Below are positions 45,156 through 55,975 of a stretch of DNA of 64,000 nucleotides, piece by piece. A program made the translations under genes and the position numbers. The stretch comes from Mastigamoeba balamuthi. Taxonomy: Eukaryota > Evosea > Mastigamoebida > Mastigamoebidae. Position 1 is the stretch's first letter. Every line of letters begins with the position of its first letter. The stretch covers positions 1,090,208 through 1,154,207 of the forward strand of contig CACRSC010000031.1 of NCBI GenBank assembly GCA_902651635.1. The letters are read 5' to 3'. The notes under the pieces were generated by a model. That model was not told the origin of the DNA, searched no databases, and saw nothing but the letters and a program-made list of their open reading frames with translations.

Positions 45156-46744
45156 TTACAGTGAGAAATGAGAATTTAACCAAGGAATACCATCAAGCCA
45201 CAGGGTGATTGGATATCTGCCATTCTGGAAATAGGCACTGTTGATAATTGCTGGGCAGTTGGCTTCGGCAAGGGAAACAGTAAACCACTGCCAGCTTCCA
45301 GTTATGTTTGACCACCCAATGATGTTACTGGTTGCTTTAGCAAGCGCATCATTGAATCTAACTTCAACTTTGTCTAAAGAACTGCTTGCTGTCATTCTTG
45401 CCCAAAATCCGAAGGCCGAAAACTGGTTTCTGTAATTCTATTAGTTTGAAACAATGTGAGTACTCACCTCGGGGCACCCACATTCGAACCGATTGTGATG
45501 CCATCCCATGCATCAAGATCAATCCGCAGAGATGCCTTGCCAGTTCTGAACACCGTAGTATCAACAGTTCCCATATTTTTCGTCCATAGTGCCCATGGCA
45601 GATGATAGTTATCGTCAAACATCGTTCCAAAGTGATTCGGTGGTGCGCAGCACTCGGATGAGCTGCTGCCGAATCCGGCTGGGATCTATTTGTCCAGTAA
45701 GAGAGGAGACTGAATGACCATGGCTGATCGCACTGGTGAAAACTGTGCAGGTCCGTCCACAACTAAATTTGGGGCAATCTTGCTGAGGACCACTGTAATG
45801 GACTCCCCAGTCAGGGAGGTCACACGGACGTGTACAGGCGTCACAGTATTCCACGGAGTTTTTCCGGGGTGGGCCTGAAACTCGTTCCACGTCTGTGAAT
45901 CGATGGAACGTCAGTCAATGGGTGGGAATCATTAAGGAGATTTCTTACCTCACGGGTAATCTCGCTCCACGGAGATGTTCCATTGTTTAACGACATCTCG
46001 AGCTTGGTCACCATGACGCGGTGGTTAACGACAGTGAAGGACGTGTACCACTCGCTCGTGGTCTGTTGCCAGGGTGTGAGGAAGAACGGGCGATGGAAAG
46101 TAGTACACTCACCGACTTCAGTTTGATGCGAATGGGCCCTGTGACATCGCACGAAACCATGCGGAACGTGACATTTGTGGTCCCTGCTTTTGTCAGGGGG
46201 TCCAGCAGCTTGTCGGACGCCTGGACGCTGAGGTCGAAGTGCGGTATGATATTTGCGCAGTCGGGGCAGTGGTCCGTCACCATCAGCCTCGTAGCCCCTC
46301 TTGGCCCCACGAGCTCATAGCACACGCCGCACGCGAGTGCATTCTGCGCACAGATCATGTCAGGGTCGCCTGGTCTCGGTGGGGGCCATTCGCGATCCTA
46401 CCTCACCGAACTTGTGGGCGGCATCGAAGTAGATCATGTCATTTGGCGCGGCTGTCGACAAGTATCTAGCAGAGGAGGTGAATGAGCGGTTGGGCGTGGC
46501 GGTACGGCGTACCCGGGGCCAGTGCTGCCCAGCGCCGGACCGAAACCGCAACTGCCGGTGGTCTTCTTGTAGTTGTAGCTGGCAACGAGAGACTTTCAGA
46601 GGGAACAGTGGGCTGGGATTCGCACTCGTAGTGTGTGATCTTGCCCTCCGTGCACGGGGACATCGGGGCGAGAGGTCCCCGCTCTTGCGCAGCCGATCCA
46701 GACAAGCAGAGCCAGAAAGCGGCGACGATTAAACCGACACCCAT
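45156..46744 (-). CDS. Expansin-like cell-wall-loosening protein
   Basis: Secreted non-enzymatic protein that loosens cellulose-type walls. Eight exons (minus): 46744-46626, 46578-46513, 46465-46402, 46343-46113, 46062-45949, 45892-45734, 45685-45468 and 45429-45156; 414 residues. Seen: signal peptide (MGVGLIVAAFWLCLSGSAA); the expansin double-psi barrel (ITHYDYNYKKTTGSCGFG, ALACGVCYELVGP, VTDHCPDCANIIPHFDLS); the second, wall-binding domain (SEWYTSFTVVNHRVMVTKLE, PVHVRVTSLTG); then an extra C-terminal beta domain (FRTGKASLRIDLDAWDG, VEVRFNDALAKATSN, NGRYPITLWLDGIPW) like a carbohydrate-binding module. The 3' exons are richer in A+T than neighbouring genes. An extra exon ending at 44964 is possible. 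Function is inferred from family membership. Confidence 0.85.
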
Positions 46745-46969
46745 CGTGGGAGGCAAATTTAACTTGTGCGACCACAGAATATCTACTGGCTGTCGGGTGG
46801 TCATCAACCCTCGCATTCTCTATGCTAAGATGGACCCAGAGGCCAATGATTGGAGACCTTCGACCGAGCAGCGGCCCTGACAAGGAACTACCATTGTGAC
46901 ATCAACAGGACGATTTTCGGGGGGTAAAAATCTCCCTCCGCTGTCAAATCCCGGCAGGCAGATACGAGG

Positions 46970-47665
46970 ATGATGAAGACGCGCGACTCCGACCTCCGCT
47001 TGCGCCGGGTCCGACGGAAACCCTCGGCGCCCCACCGTGCCCCCGCGGCCACGCGGCCCACCGCGCCGCCCAAGCCCCGCGTCTCGATCTCGGCCGTCAA
47101 CGCGATCGCTGCCACTGCGCTGCCCCCTCCGCGCGCCCTCCCGTCGCTCTTCTCGCGCGGCCCCGACGCCGGCGACGCCGACGACGCCGACGGCAGCGGC
47201 AGCGGCGGCTGCGAGCCCCGCGCCCCGCCGCAGACGGCCCGCAAGGCGTCGGCCACGGCCAAGCGCAGCGCGTCGGTGCTGGGCGCGTCGTCGTCGTTTG
47301 ACTACGTGCCCGCGGGCGCCAAGGCGTCGGCGTCGCAGGACGAGCGCTCGGGGTCGCAGGGCGAGGGCTCCGGGGAGAAGGACGTGTTCGGGCTGATGGC
47401 CCGCCCGCGCAAGGTGCACGGGGCGATCGAGAAGGCGATGGAGTCGAGGAGGCGCGCGTCGGCGGGGGCTGCGCTGCAGGCGTGCAAGTCCAAGGCCGTC
47501 GTGGGGTTCGTCCGGCAGACGCCGTCGATCTCGTCGCGAAAGAGGGCGAGGGACGAGTCCCCCGACAAGCCCAGGGCCGGCGTCAGCCACAGCGGCAGCG
47601 GCAGCGGCGGCGCAGCGCAGACGCCCCGTATGCGGCGCCAGATCGCGTCTCACAAGAGTAAGTAA
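46970..47665 (+). CDS. Basic, low-complexity protein of unknown function
   Basis: Single-exon frame of 231 residues (ATG 46970, stop 47663-47665), rich in Arg, Ala, Ser and Pro, with few hydrophobic clusters. The central VFGLMARPRKVHGAIEKAME and KAVVGFVRQTP look like the only possibly folded parts. A run of basic clusters (RKRARDESP, RMRRQIASHKSK) could act as a nuclear signal. No family was recognised. GC-rich neutral sequence can look like this, so it may be a chance ORF. The codon pattern is ordinary for the region. Confidence 0.5.
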   Translation: MMKTRDSDLRLRRVRRKPSAPHRAPAATRPTAPPKPRVSISAVNAIAATALPPPRALPSLFSRGPDAGDADDADGSGSGGCEPRAPPQTARKASATAKRSASVLGASSSFDYVPAGAKASASQDERSGSQGEGSGEKDVFGLMARPRKVHGAIEKAMESRRRASAGAALQACKSKAVVGFVRQTPSISSRKRARDESPDKPRAGVSHSGSGSGGAAQTPRMRRQIASHKSK

Positions 47666-47849
47666 GCGGCTGGCGACCTACGCCGTCTCAGGTGCAACAG
47701 CGTCGACTCTACACTACGCCCGCCGGCCTCTCTTTGTCGCGCGTCTGTGTTTGCCTTTGTTCTCTTCTTCTGGAGCACAATTCCTGGTTTCTGGGTGTCG
47801 CGTTGCGTCTCGCGCGGGCGCCCGACTGGCAGAGGCAGCCTTTGCCTTT

Positions 47850-48598
47850 TCATAGCTGCATTCCCAGGCGCAGGGCGGTGTCCGCAGGGACGGGGTACTC
47901 TCTCTCGACGGGAGTCAGCAGTGCGTCTGTGCTCCTGTTCTCTCGTTGCTCCTCGACAAGAGGGGTCATGTCCACGATGCGCACGATGTCGCTGCCATCC
48001 TCGTAGCTCCGGAGGCCCTTGAGCCCGATCTGTATCGCTCTCCTGGCCCTGTGGTTCCCGCCCGACGGCGTGTGGTCCGGGTCCCACTGCACGCGGATGA
48101 GCCTGCCATTCCTCCTCGCCTCCTGCACCCCTCTCTCGTACTCCTCCTCGGTCATGCCGCACCCCTCGTGGAACCTGTTGTCTCCAGAGCTTGAGTGCAG
48201 TAGTGGCCAGCAGCACTCGGGGAGCTCCCGACGGGAGGCGTGGCTGCGCACTTGCTGAGGAAGGCCTCGGAGAGCATCCGATCAAAGGCCTCGCGGCGGA
48301 GCCACACGCCGAGCACGGCCTGCTGGTTGGGCGCCGTGGCCCACGAGCTGCGATACATCATCCACAGGAACCCGGGCTTGACCCACGTCATCCGCGTCAG
48401 CCACCCGGGGGCGCCGAGGAACCTGCCGTTGGCCACTGCGTAGGCGGCGATCTCTGCGTTGTACGCCTGGAAGACCAGGACAGCGCTGTCTGTGTACTGC
48501 GCCAGGACGCGCTTGCCGGACTCGGGCCACGTGAGGTGCTGCTCGGCGTACGCGGCCAGGTCAACGCCGTGCGCGTGCGTTGTGGTGTGCAGATCCAT
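47850..48598 (-). CDS. DUF4291-family protein
   Basis: Exons (minus) 48598-48252 and 48174-47850, phase 2 join over an intron of 77 nt (donor AA|GTGCGC), give 223 residues. Seen: YTDSAVLVFQAYNAEIAAYA, the family core WLTRMTWVKPGFLWMMYRSS, APNQQAVLGVWLRREAF, RVQWDPDHTPSG and RAIQIGLKGLRSY with DIVRIVDMTPLV. These match the DUF4291 pattern of a tryptophan-rich single-domain protein found mostly in bacteria and some eukaryotes, function unknown. An upstream ATG at 48643 would add 15 residues. Divergent from the Aster-like gene. Confidence 0.88.
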
Positions 48599-49053
48599 GA
48601 CGGGCTTTTCTTTGTGGGCGGGGTAGCTTGACTGCCACAACATACGGATAAGGAGATATTTACACGATTCCGGGACATGGCTCACTCGGGCAGCCACACT
48701 CTGCTTTGCAGCTTGCGGATACGTTCGAAGGGGGTGCAGAAGCAATTGCATTGCATCAAATTCGGTTGCGGAACGGCGGCGGCGATCTCTCGGTCCGGAA
48801 TTCGGCGGAAAATGGAGTGCCGGAGCCGGGTAACCCGCTTCGGGCGAAGTGAGGAGCAGCGGTGTGCAGCCTGCCGGCAAAAGCCGACAGCCCCCAATTG
48901 CGCTGCACTGCCAAAAAGAGAATCTGAGAGCAAAAATCTCTCAGAACAAAAAGGCGTTTCCCGGTCCCTCACGCCCCACCTCCCCACCGCCTCCGTGGCA
49001 CCCGCAGACGCCAATCCGCGACGCCGTCGCACGCACGCGAGAGCAGCAGCCAA
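48599..49053. promoter_or_regulatory. Divergent promoter region (DUF4291 / Aster-like)
   Basis: 455 bp between two divergent starts. No defined element was recognised and no conserved coding frame is present. Confidence 0.4.
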
Positions 49054-51538
49054 ATGATGAGCGGGTTCGTCACCGTGGAGGCGCCCCCGAGCGGCGCGGA
49101 CCCGGCGCCGTCGTCTTCGACCTCTGGCTACCTGAAGCGCCACATGTCCGACGCCTCGTTGGTGCGCAGCCACCACCTCAGCATGGCGCTCGACGCGCCC
49201 CCCGTGGCGATCAGCCCGTCGCGCAGCCACGGCGAGCTGCCGTCGCCCGAGGCCGCGGGGGCGCCCGCGCAGCCGCAGACGCCCGCGGACGCGCTGGCGC
49301 ACTCGCCGTCGTCGTCGGAGCTGACGCGCGATGACGCGTCGGAGGACCTGCAGCCCATCATCGACGACCCGCACACGCTGCTGCTGCGCCGCATCGACTC
49401 GGGCGCCTTCATCCGCAAGTTCAACCTCTCGCCCGACTGCACGCTGCTCTACGGTACGGTGACCGGCCCGTCCTGTGCCTGTGCCGTGCCTGTCGGTGCC
49501 TGCCTGCCTGCTGGTGCTGCTGGATGTGGGGTGTCTCTCGGATAACCGCTTTTGAAACCGCGCTGGGGGCGTAAGGATAGGCGAAAGGGGAAGAGGAAAG
49601 CGGAAGAGCCGGAGACAGCGGCGCCCGTTTTCTGGGCAGATCGACCGATTTCTCACGGACTTCTCGTTCTCGGTTGCGCGCGTGCCCCCTCCCTCCGCCT
49701 CCTAGACGCGCTGTGCTACCGCAACAAGAGCGGGCTGCCCATCTCGGGCAGGATGTACATCTCGGACCGCAACATGTGCTTCTACAGCAAGCACTTTGGC
49801 ACCAAGATCCGCGAGGTGGTTCCGTTCAGGGACATCACCGGCATCGCCAAGCGCGGAGTCGGCAGCATCGAAGTCGCCACCAAGTCCGAGAAGGTACCCG
49901 CAGCGAAAACAGCTCAAACCTTCCCCTTCCCCTTCGGTGTCGTCTGCTGTTCGACACCCACCCCCCCCATCCGCACGCGCAGACGGTGTTCAGTGGCTTC
50001 ATGGTACGGGACAAGGCTTTCCACTACCTGTGCGGCGCGTGGGAGCACGGGCTGGCGATGCCCGCGTCGTCGAACCCCCAGGCGGACATACCCGCGGTGG
50101 ACCTGGCGCAGCAGGAGCCCGAGCCTCAGCAGGTAAAGCGGGCCAGCTGGAAGATCAGCAAGTCCTCACATACACGCGCCGAGTCCGAGGCTGGTAGCTC
50201 CTCCCACGGTCGGTCTATCAGGCAGTCTGCAGAGTCCGGAGCACCAGCGTCGTCGGCCCCCGCAGAGGACAGCAACAGCAAGCCCGTCTCCCCAAAGTCC
50301 CCGGAGCAGCAGCGGTCGGGCGCGGAGCAGCAGCAGCAGGTGCCTGCGGCTGAGCCCGCGGGGGCCCCGGCGAGCGCAGCCGCGGCCCCGCAGGGCAACT
50401 ACGACCTGGGGGGCATCGTCGTCTCGCAGACGGCGGAGGATGGGACGGCGTGCGGGTTCTTCAGTGAGTCATCGCTCGGGGGGCAAGGAGGGGAATGCGC
50501 GGTGCTGACACTGGGGTGCGCTCGTGCACAGGGTCGCAGGCCAAGACCGAGTGCTGCAAGGGGGAGATACCCATCTCGGTGTTCGGGTTCTGGAAGGAGT
50601 TCTTCAGCGACGCCTCGACGGGGTGGGACGACTTCCACGTGCGCAGGGGCGACAAGGGTGCGCACGCGACGGCCTCGTCTACGGCAGGGTCCGCGGACTG
50701 ACGCGGCCCCCGCGCAGGTGTCGTGTCGGGCAAGTGGGAGACGCACCCGCAGTTCGGGACGTACCGCGAGAGGAAATGTGCGCAAGACCAGTGGCAGGCA
50801 GCCGCCCCGTTCTCACCCGGCAGGCAGACACGATTGAGGTCAAGGGGTCCCCGTTCGGCCCGCCGACGTCGCGCGTCGAGGAGAAGCAGCACTACTCGTT
50901 CACAAAGTACGCCCGGGGGGCTCCCCCCCTCGCGTCGATGCCCTGACCGCCCGCGCAGGTCGAAGATCATCGTGGAGATACAGACCAACACGCTCGACGT
51001 GCCGTTCTCGGACTGCTTCACCGCGGAGCAGCGCTACGTCGCCGAGGAGGTGTCGCCCTCGTCGTGCGTGCTGACGGTGACCGTGGGCATGCACTGGGCC
51101 AAGAAGACGCTCTTCAAGGGCAAGATCGAGTCGATGATGATCAAGACGTCCAAGGAGACGTGGAGCCTCTTCCTCGAGATGGCCAAGGAGCACGTCGCCA
51201 AGCTCTCGCCCGCCGTGCTGCAGAGCTACGTCGTCCCCGAGGCCGTCTTCGAGGACTACAGGAAGAAGGCGCCCGTCGCAGCCGCCCAGCCGGCCCCTGC
51301 GGCCCTCGCGCAGCCCACGCAGGCGGCGGCTGGGCCGGCAGCCCCGGCGCAGGCGCAGGCAGCGCAGGTGTTCTCCAAGGCGCCCGCGGAGGCGCCGCCG
51401 CGCGAGCCGGAGCTGCAGCTCATACCGATTCTGCAGCTCGTCACGACGGTTCTGGTGCTCCTGATGATGATTATGCTCTACCGCCGCCTAGGCACGGTCG
51501 AGCTGCTGCTGCTGAGCAATCAGCACGCCCTCCCCTGA
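49054..51538 (+). CDS. Aster/LAM-like GRAM and VASt-domain sterol-transfer protein
   Basis: Predicted ER-anchored lipid-transfer protein at membrane contact sites. Exons 49054-49453, 49706-49893, 49983-50463, 50532-50657, 50718-50777, 50828-50906 and 50959-51538 give 637 residues. Seen: disordered N-terminus; GRAM (PH-like) domain (GAFIRKFNLSPDCTLLYG, ISGRMYISDRNMCFYSKHFG, KIREVVPFRDITGIAKR) across introns; long Ser/Pro/Gln-rich linker; VASt/StART-like domain (KGEIPISVFGFWKEFFSDAS, WDDFHVRRGDKG, TNTLDVPFSDCFTAEQRYVA, LTVTVGMHWAKKTLFKGKIE); and a C-terminal TM span (LQLVTTVLVLLMMIMLYRRL). Domain order matches GRAMD1/Aster and yeast Lam proteins. Sterol as substrate is inference. Note one 60-bp exon fixed by phase only. 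Confidence 0.88.
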
Positions 51539-51704
51539 GAGAACAAACACACTTCCGTTTTTTCTCTCTGCGGAACACAACGAGATTCCGCATTGCAATA
51601 AAATATCTCCCGGGGGAGGATTTTTTCCTGGTGGCAGAATCTGCTCCCCCTTTTCTGATCTGCGTACCCGTCGGCGACCCGTCAGCAGGGAACCACCCAG
51701 ACAA

Positions 51705-53117
51705 ATGCTGCGCCGAACGTCGCACGCCGTGGAGCCCGACCCCGAGGTGTGCCGGCCGACCCGCTTCCTGGCGACCTCGGCCGCGTGGCGCGGGCCGTCG
51801 CTGCCGCCGATCCTGCTCGACTCGTCGACGTCGTCGACGTCGTCGCCGTCGACGTGCCCGCCGGACCACGCGCGCCCGCAGTCGCCGCCGTCGCGTCCGC
51901 CGAGCACGCCGCCGCCGTTCTGGTCCTCTGCGGCGATACCCATCGCGTCGCCGGTGCCCCCTGCGGCCTCGCCGACGGCGACGTCGCCGGCGTCGACGTC
52001 GTCGCAGCGGTCGGCGGGCGGCCGGGGCGAGAGCTTCGCTGTGCGCGAGCTGCCGTGCCGCCTGCTGCTGGCGACGGTGGCGCAGTCGGACGCCTGCGTG
52101 GCGGCGGTCTGCAGGGCCGTGTTCTTCCCGGCGACGGGCGCCGAGCGCTTCGTGTGCCTGTGCGAGGCCGACGGCGAGCTGTCGCTGGTCGCGGACGAGG
52201 CGACGCTCGACTCGCTGCCGCGGGGCGCAGTGGCGAGCAGGGGCGACGCCTGGCGCGCGTTCGAGGTCGAGGCGCCGCCAGAGACCATCGAGCAGCCGGG
52301 GCTCGCGGGCGAGGCAGCCGCGCGGCTCGCCGCCGCAGGGGTGCCGCTGGCGCACCTGAGCACGTGGCGGGGGCTCGTCGTGCTGGTGCCCGAGACGCAG
52401 CGCAGGCGCGCGTACACGGCGCTGCAGCCCGGCATCACGATACGCGCCAGCTCAGACGCCGCCCGCGTGAGCGCGGCGGCCGCCACGGGGGCGCTGCGGA
52501 CGAGCACGTCGAGGCGCCCGCTGGGGCTCGCGCGGCTCGAGCAGCCCGCGGTCGTCGCGCACGTGCCCGCGGAGAAGCTGCCGATGGCCGCGTACGCCAT
52601 GCTGAGGGTCCTGCTCGCCCCCGAGCACGAGCGCCGGGGCCGCGTCTTCGCGTGCTGCATCTACAACGCGTCCAGCGCCGGGACGCCGTCAGGGCTGCAC
52701 AGGCCGCTCGGGGCACCGGCGCTGAGGTCGCTCGCGAGCCGGGGGCAGCAGCAGGAGGGGCTCAGCCTCGTGCTCGACTCCGAGTGCGAGCGCGCGTTTG
52801 CCGAGGCCGACGGCGGAACGCTGCTGGAGAGGGTCCCGAGGCGCTGGCGCGTGCTGCAGGTCGAGGACCCCGCGGTGGGCGGCACAACGTCGGAGAGCTC
52901 GTCGTCGCTTATGCAGCCGGTGAGCAGGGCACTCGCAGACAACGACGTGCCAGTGTTCTTCCTGTGCTCTGCGAGGGCGGACTACGTGCTCGTCCCCGTC
53001 GACCTGACGGAGCGGGCCATGCGGGCACTGCAGGCCTCTTTCCACGTTGTCAGCGGAAACGCCTCGTTGACGTCGTCTGGGGCCTTCTCACTGCCCTCCA
53101 TGTCTTCCTTCTGTTAA
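51705..53117 (+). CDS. CASTOR-like ACT-domain protein
   Basis: Single-exon frame of 470 residues after a Ser/Pro-rich N-terminal region (about 1-105). Seen: two ACT-like repeats, the first with PETIEQPGLAGEAAARLAAA and LAHLSTWRGLVVLVPETQR, the second LMQPVSRALADNDVPVFFL and SARADYVLVPVDLTERAMRAL. The 'sTyxtDfvLVPe' pattern is that of CASTOR/GATSL arginine sensors of TORC1. Whether arginine is bound cannot be seen. No introns are required, unlike neighbours. Its function as an amino-acid sensor is inference by family. It ends about 500 bp before the transposon. Confidence 0.72.
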   Translation: MLRRTSHAVEPDPEVCRPTRFLATSAAWRGPSLPPILLDSSTSSTSSPSTCPPDHARPQSPPSRPPSTPPPFWSSAAIPIASPVPPAASPTATSPASTSSQRSAGGRGESFAVRELPCRLLLATVAQSDACVAAVCRAVFFPATGAERFVCLCEADGELSLVADEATLDSLPRGAVASRGDAWRAFEVEAPPETIEQPGLAGEAAARLAAAGVPLAHLSTWRGLVVLVPETQRRRAYTALQPGITIRASSDAARVSAAAATGALRTSTSRRPLGLARLEQPAVVAHVPAEKLPMAAYAMLRVLLAPEHERRGRVFACCIYNASSAGTPSGLHRPLGAPALRSLASRGQQQEGLSLVLDSECERAFAEADGGTLLERVPRRWRVLQVEDPAVGGTTSESSSSLMQPVSRALADNDVPVFFLCSARADYVLVPVDLTERAMRALQASFHVVSGNASLTSSGAFSLPSMSSFC

Positions 53118-53630
53118 AGTGCTACCCTGCCACGTATTAGCAAAGGGGCTCAAACCAGAGTTTTATCAGTGTATGATGACTTTATTGGGGCTCTTTCCCC
53201 CGCCGCTGGACATGGGCCTTGCTGATTGAGAGCACAGGTGACGTTGTTCGAGCAAGATAAGACTGATATCTGTCAAATTTAAAAATCGAGGGATTTCTTT
53301 TCTTTTTGATCCCTTTGGTGAAAAGGAAGGGCAGCCCGGGGTGTTGGTATGTTGTCCCGCCTCCCTCCCTGTTGTGCCGTTCTGAGTGTCACTGGCACGC
53401 CTTTGGCATGCCTCACCCACCCTTCCTGCCATCAATGTTGTTTGGCAGCAAGAGCACCTCACTGTTGTTCCACAGAGCGCCATGGATTGGCGTGGCGCCC
53501 ATCCAGGGCCGAAGGGGTATGCCCCCACAGCAAGCAAGCATGCTCCGAAGTCGCACGTCCCAACTATGGTGAGCTCTCTCTCTCTCTCCTCCTCTATCTC
53601 TCTCTCTCTGACATTGTTTTCCGTTTTATT
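53118..53630. other. Intergenic flank with TC microsatellite
   Basis: 513 bp between the CASTOR-like gene and the transposon. Carries a (TC)n tract at about 53576-53611. Short ORFs only. The last three bases (ATT) form the left target duplication of the element. Confidence 0.55.
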
Positions 53631-53655
53631 AGCGGGTTTAAGCACAAGAGAAAAG
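53631..53655 (+). repeat. Left terminal inverted repeat
   Basis: Begins AGCGGGTTTAAGCAC; perfect 25-bp match to the reverse complement of the right end. Confidence 0.95.
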
Positions 53656-53814
53656 CGAGGAGGTCGGCTGTTGTGAGACGGGGGGTCGACCGCTCGGAAA
53701 AACGCAATTAAGCAGAAGCGGGCGGCTATTTGAAGATATTAGGCGCGGGCGGGAAGACAAGCGATAGGTGCGATTTTTAGCGGTTAAGCAGACCAAAACC
53801 CCCTCGCACCCACG

Positions 53815-54978
53815 ATGGACGACATGGAGGTCGACACCGCCATTGTGGCGCTGCAGACGAGCACGCGTGCAGCCTTGTCGGCTATAGCTGACCCCGCCGC
53901 AAGTGCCGAGGAGACGGATCTGGCGGTCTGGCGCACCAGCGCCGTCCGCCGGGTCGTGACGTTCCTCCTGACCGAGCTGCTCAGCATGTGCGTCCCACGG
54001 GTCTGCCTCTCTGTAGATGACATTCCGTTGGACGAGGACGCCCTCCACGACTTCCACTTCTGGCGCGCAGATCTCGCACGCCTCATCCCGCTGCTCGGCC
54101 TGCCCCCGATCGTCAACACCCCACACTGCCATCCGGCAACTGCGGAGGAGGCCGCCCTTATCGTCATGTACCGCCTCGCCTACCCTGGGCACTGGTACGA
54201 CCAAGGTTGCTGTGAGACGTTCCACAGGGCACCGTTGGAGCTCTCAGAGATCTTCCTCATGACCGTGGCGCTCCTCCACACTCGCTGGTCCAGGAAGATC
54301 ACGTGCTGGCGTGAGGCGTTCAGGCCCGTCAACACCCGCTTCCTTGCGGAGGTAAGCGCTGTGAAGATGGGCTACCCCGGGGCTCTGTTCCTCATGTACC
54401 TCGACGGAACGGACATCTACATCCAGCGCCCCGGAGGGACCTACGACGTGCAGCGTTCTGTGTTCATCGGGCACCACCGCCAGCACGCCATCCTCTACCT
54501 TGCGGGAATCCTGTCCAACAGGATGTGGGGCATGGTGTTCGGGCCGTTTGCTGGCACTACGAACGACTCTGGCGCCTACAGGACTGCAAACGTCGAGGAC
54601 AAGCTACGCAGACTCCTTCGACCTGTGAATGCTGGGCGCACACTCGGGGACCAGGTCTGCACTGCCACGGATGCCATATTCCCACAGTCCGATGTGTTAC
54701 AGGTCCACCATGACGGGGCTGCTCTAACTCCCACAGAGAGGACATACAATTGCCTGTTCAGCTCTGTTCGCATCGCTGTGGAGTGGGGGTTCTCAAAGCT
54801 TTTCATACTCTGGGCGCACCTCAACTGGTACATGAAGCTCTCGGCTGGGACGACCCCCGTTGGCACAATCTGCCTCATTGGATTCTTTCTGTGTAACTGC
54901 CATACGTGTTTCTATGGGTCTGAGGTCGGACAGTACTTCCAAGTCGATGCCCCAACAATCAAGGAGTACCTTCGTTGA
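53815..54978 (+). CDS. DDE transposase (Harbinger, DDE_Tnp_4-like)
   Basis: 387-residue uninterrupted frame, the transposase of the element at 53631. Catalytic triad candidates: Asp197 in YLDGTDIYI, Asp251 in TTNDSGAYR and Glu323 in RIAVEWGFSKL, spaced as in the 'DGT...D...E' core of DDE_Tnp_4 transposases. N-terminal helical part (LAVWRTSAVRRVVTFLLTEL, LARLIPLLGLPP) probably contains DNA contacts. It would cut the terminal repeats together with the accessory protein. No intron is needed, and no stop or frameshift interrupts it. Confidence 0.88.
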   Translation: MDDMEVDTAIVALQTSTRAALSAIADPAASAEETDLAVWRTSAVRRVVTFLLTELLSMCVPRVCLSVDDIPLDEDALHDFHFWRADLARLIPLLGLPPIVNTPHCHPATAEEAALIVMYRLAYPGHWYDQGCCETFHRAPLELSEIFLMTVALLHTRWSRKITCWREAFRPVNTRFLAEVSAVKMGYPGALFLMYLDGTDIYIQRPGGTYDVQRSVFIGHHRQHAILYLAGILSNRMWGMVFGPFAGTTNDSGAYRTANVEDKLRRLLRPVNAGRTLGDQVCTATDAIFPQSDVLQVHHDGAALTPTERTYNCLFSSVRIAVEWGFSKLFILWAHLNWYMKLSAGTTPVGTICLIGFFLCNCHTCFYGSEVGQYFQVDAPTIKEYLR

Positions 54979-55060
54979 GCTGACAATCGCTGGGTGTGTT
55001 GGGGACGGGTGGTGGAGAGGGGGCAGACTGGGAAGGGCCTTGCCCATCCACGAGGGAGGA

Positions 55061-55975
55061 TCACTTCAGGCGCTCTGTCACCAGGCGAAGCAGCAGAGCT
55101 GTCTGGTCCTTGGTGGCCTGGAGCTCCTCGCGGCGCAGAGCGAGCTCGGCAACACGGTCCTGGTGGCTCCTCTGTGCATGGATCCTTTCCATCGTCTCGC
55201 AGTCCTTATCCATCATGTGGAAGAGCTCCTTCCTGTGGCTATCTCTGTCCTTGTGCTTCTTCATGGGGGACTCTTCTGCTGGCATGGCGTCCTTGGCAGA
55301 CTCGACCGGCTTGTCCCTCTTGCGGGTGAACGAGAGCGTGCCCAGCTCCCCATTGTCAGGTGTGGCAGCCGGGGCTGGTGCACGATCCTCGACAGACTCC
55401 TGCGACACCTGGTTCGCCTCCTCGCCCTCCTTCTCCAAGGTGATGTCAGCGTCCAGCTGGGTTGCCGCAGCGAGTGCCGCGCCCTCCTGAGACGTCGCCG
55501 TGCGCAGCCTGTGGGAGTTCATGATCGAGTTACTGACCTGTGCACCGCGTTCTGCATTCTTGGCACGGATCCTCTTCTTGTTCTCGGCCTCGGCGTCCTT
55601 GGCCTCCTCCTCCTTCCACTGCTTCGCCTCGGCAGCGACCTCGGTCCACACATGCTGGAAGGCCGCATACTCCTCGGTCGTGCCCATCCCACGGCACTCC
55701 CTGGACTGCTGCACACGGAACTCCTTCAGGAAGTGGTTGTACTTCTCTCTGACACCCTTCCAAGGTGGCTTGACATCGTCCGGCTTGAGGCCAAGCTCCT
55801 GGGCGAGGTGCACCCCCATCCTCATGTACACCTCCTCCGTCTTTTCAAAAGGCGCCGCATATGGCTGCTCCGCCAGCGCCGCTCGGCCAAGCGCCAGGCG
55901 CATCCTTGTGGTGGCCCACGAGAACCGCGCCTTCTTCTCCTCCTTCTTCAAGGTGTTGTCAGGTGCTGTGGACAT
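55061..55975 (-). CDS. Harbinger accessory DNA-binding protein (trihelix/MADF-like)
   Basis: 304-residue frame converging on the transposase, 82 bp away. Seen: an N-terminal Trp-centred three-helix pattern (ARFSWATTRMRLALGRAAL, VKPPWKGVREKYNHFLKEFR) like the Myb/MADF/trihelix proteins encoded by PIF/Harbinger elements, then an acidic/Lys-rich coiled region with a bipartite basic signal (FTRKRDKPVESAKD) and a C-terminal helix (AELALRREELQATKDQTALL). In related elements this protein carries the transposase into the nucleus and to DNA. Start ATG 55975 gives the whole domain. Confidence 0.8.
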   Translation of the reverse strand: MSTAPDNTLKKEEKKARFSWATTRMRLALGRAALAEQPYAAPFEKTEEVYMRMGVHLAQELGLKPDDVKPPWKGVREKYNHFLKEFRVQQSRECRGMGTTEEYAAFQHVWTEVAAEAKQWKEEEAKDAEAENKKRIRAKNAERGAQVSNSIMNSHRLRTATSQEGAALAAATQLDADITLEKEGEEANQVSQESVEDRAPAPAATPDNGELGTLSFTRKRDKPVESAKDAMPAEESPMKKHKDRDSHRKELFHMMDKDCETMERIHAQRSHQDRVAELALRREELQATKDQTALLLRLVTERLK

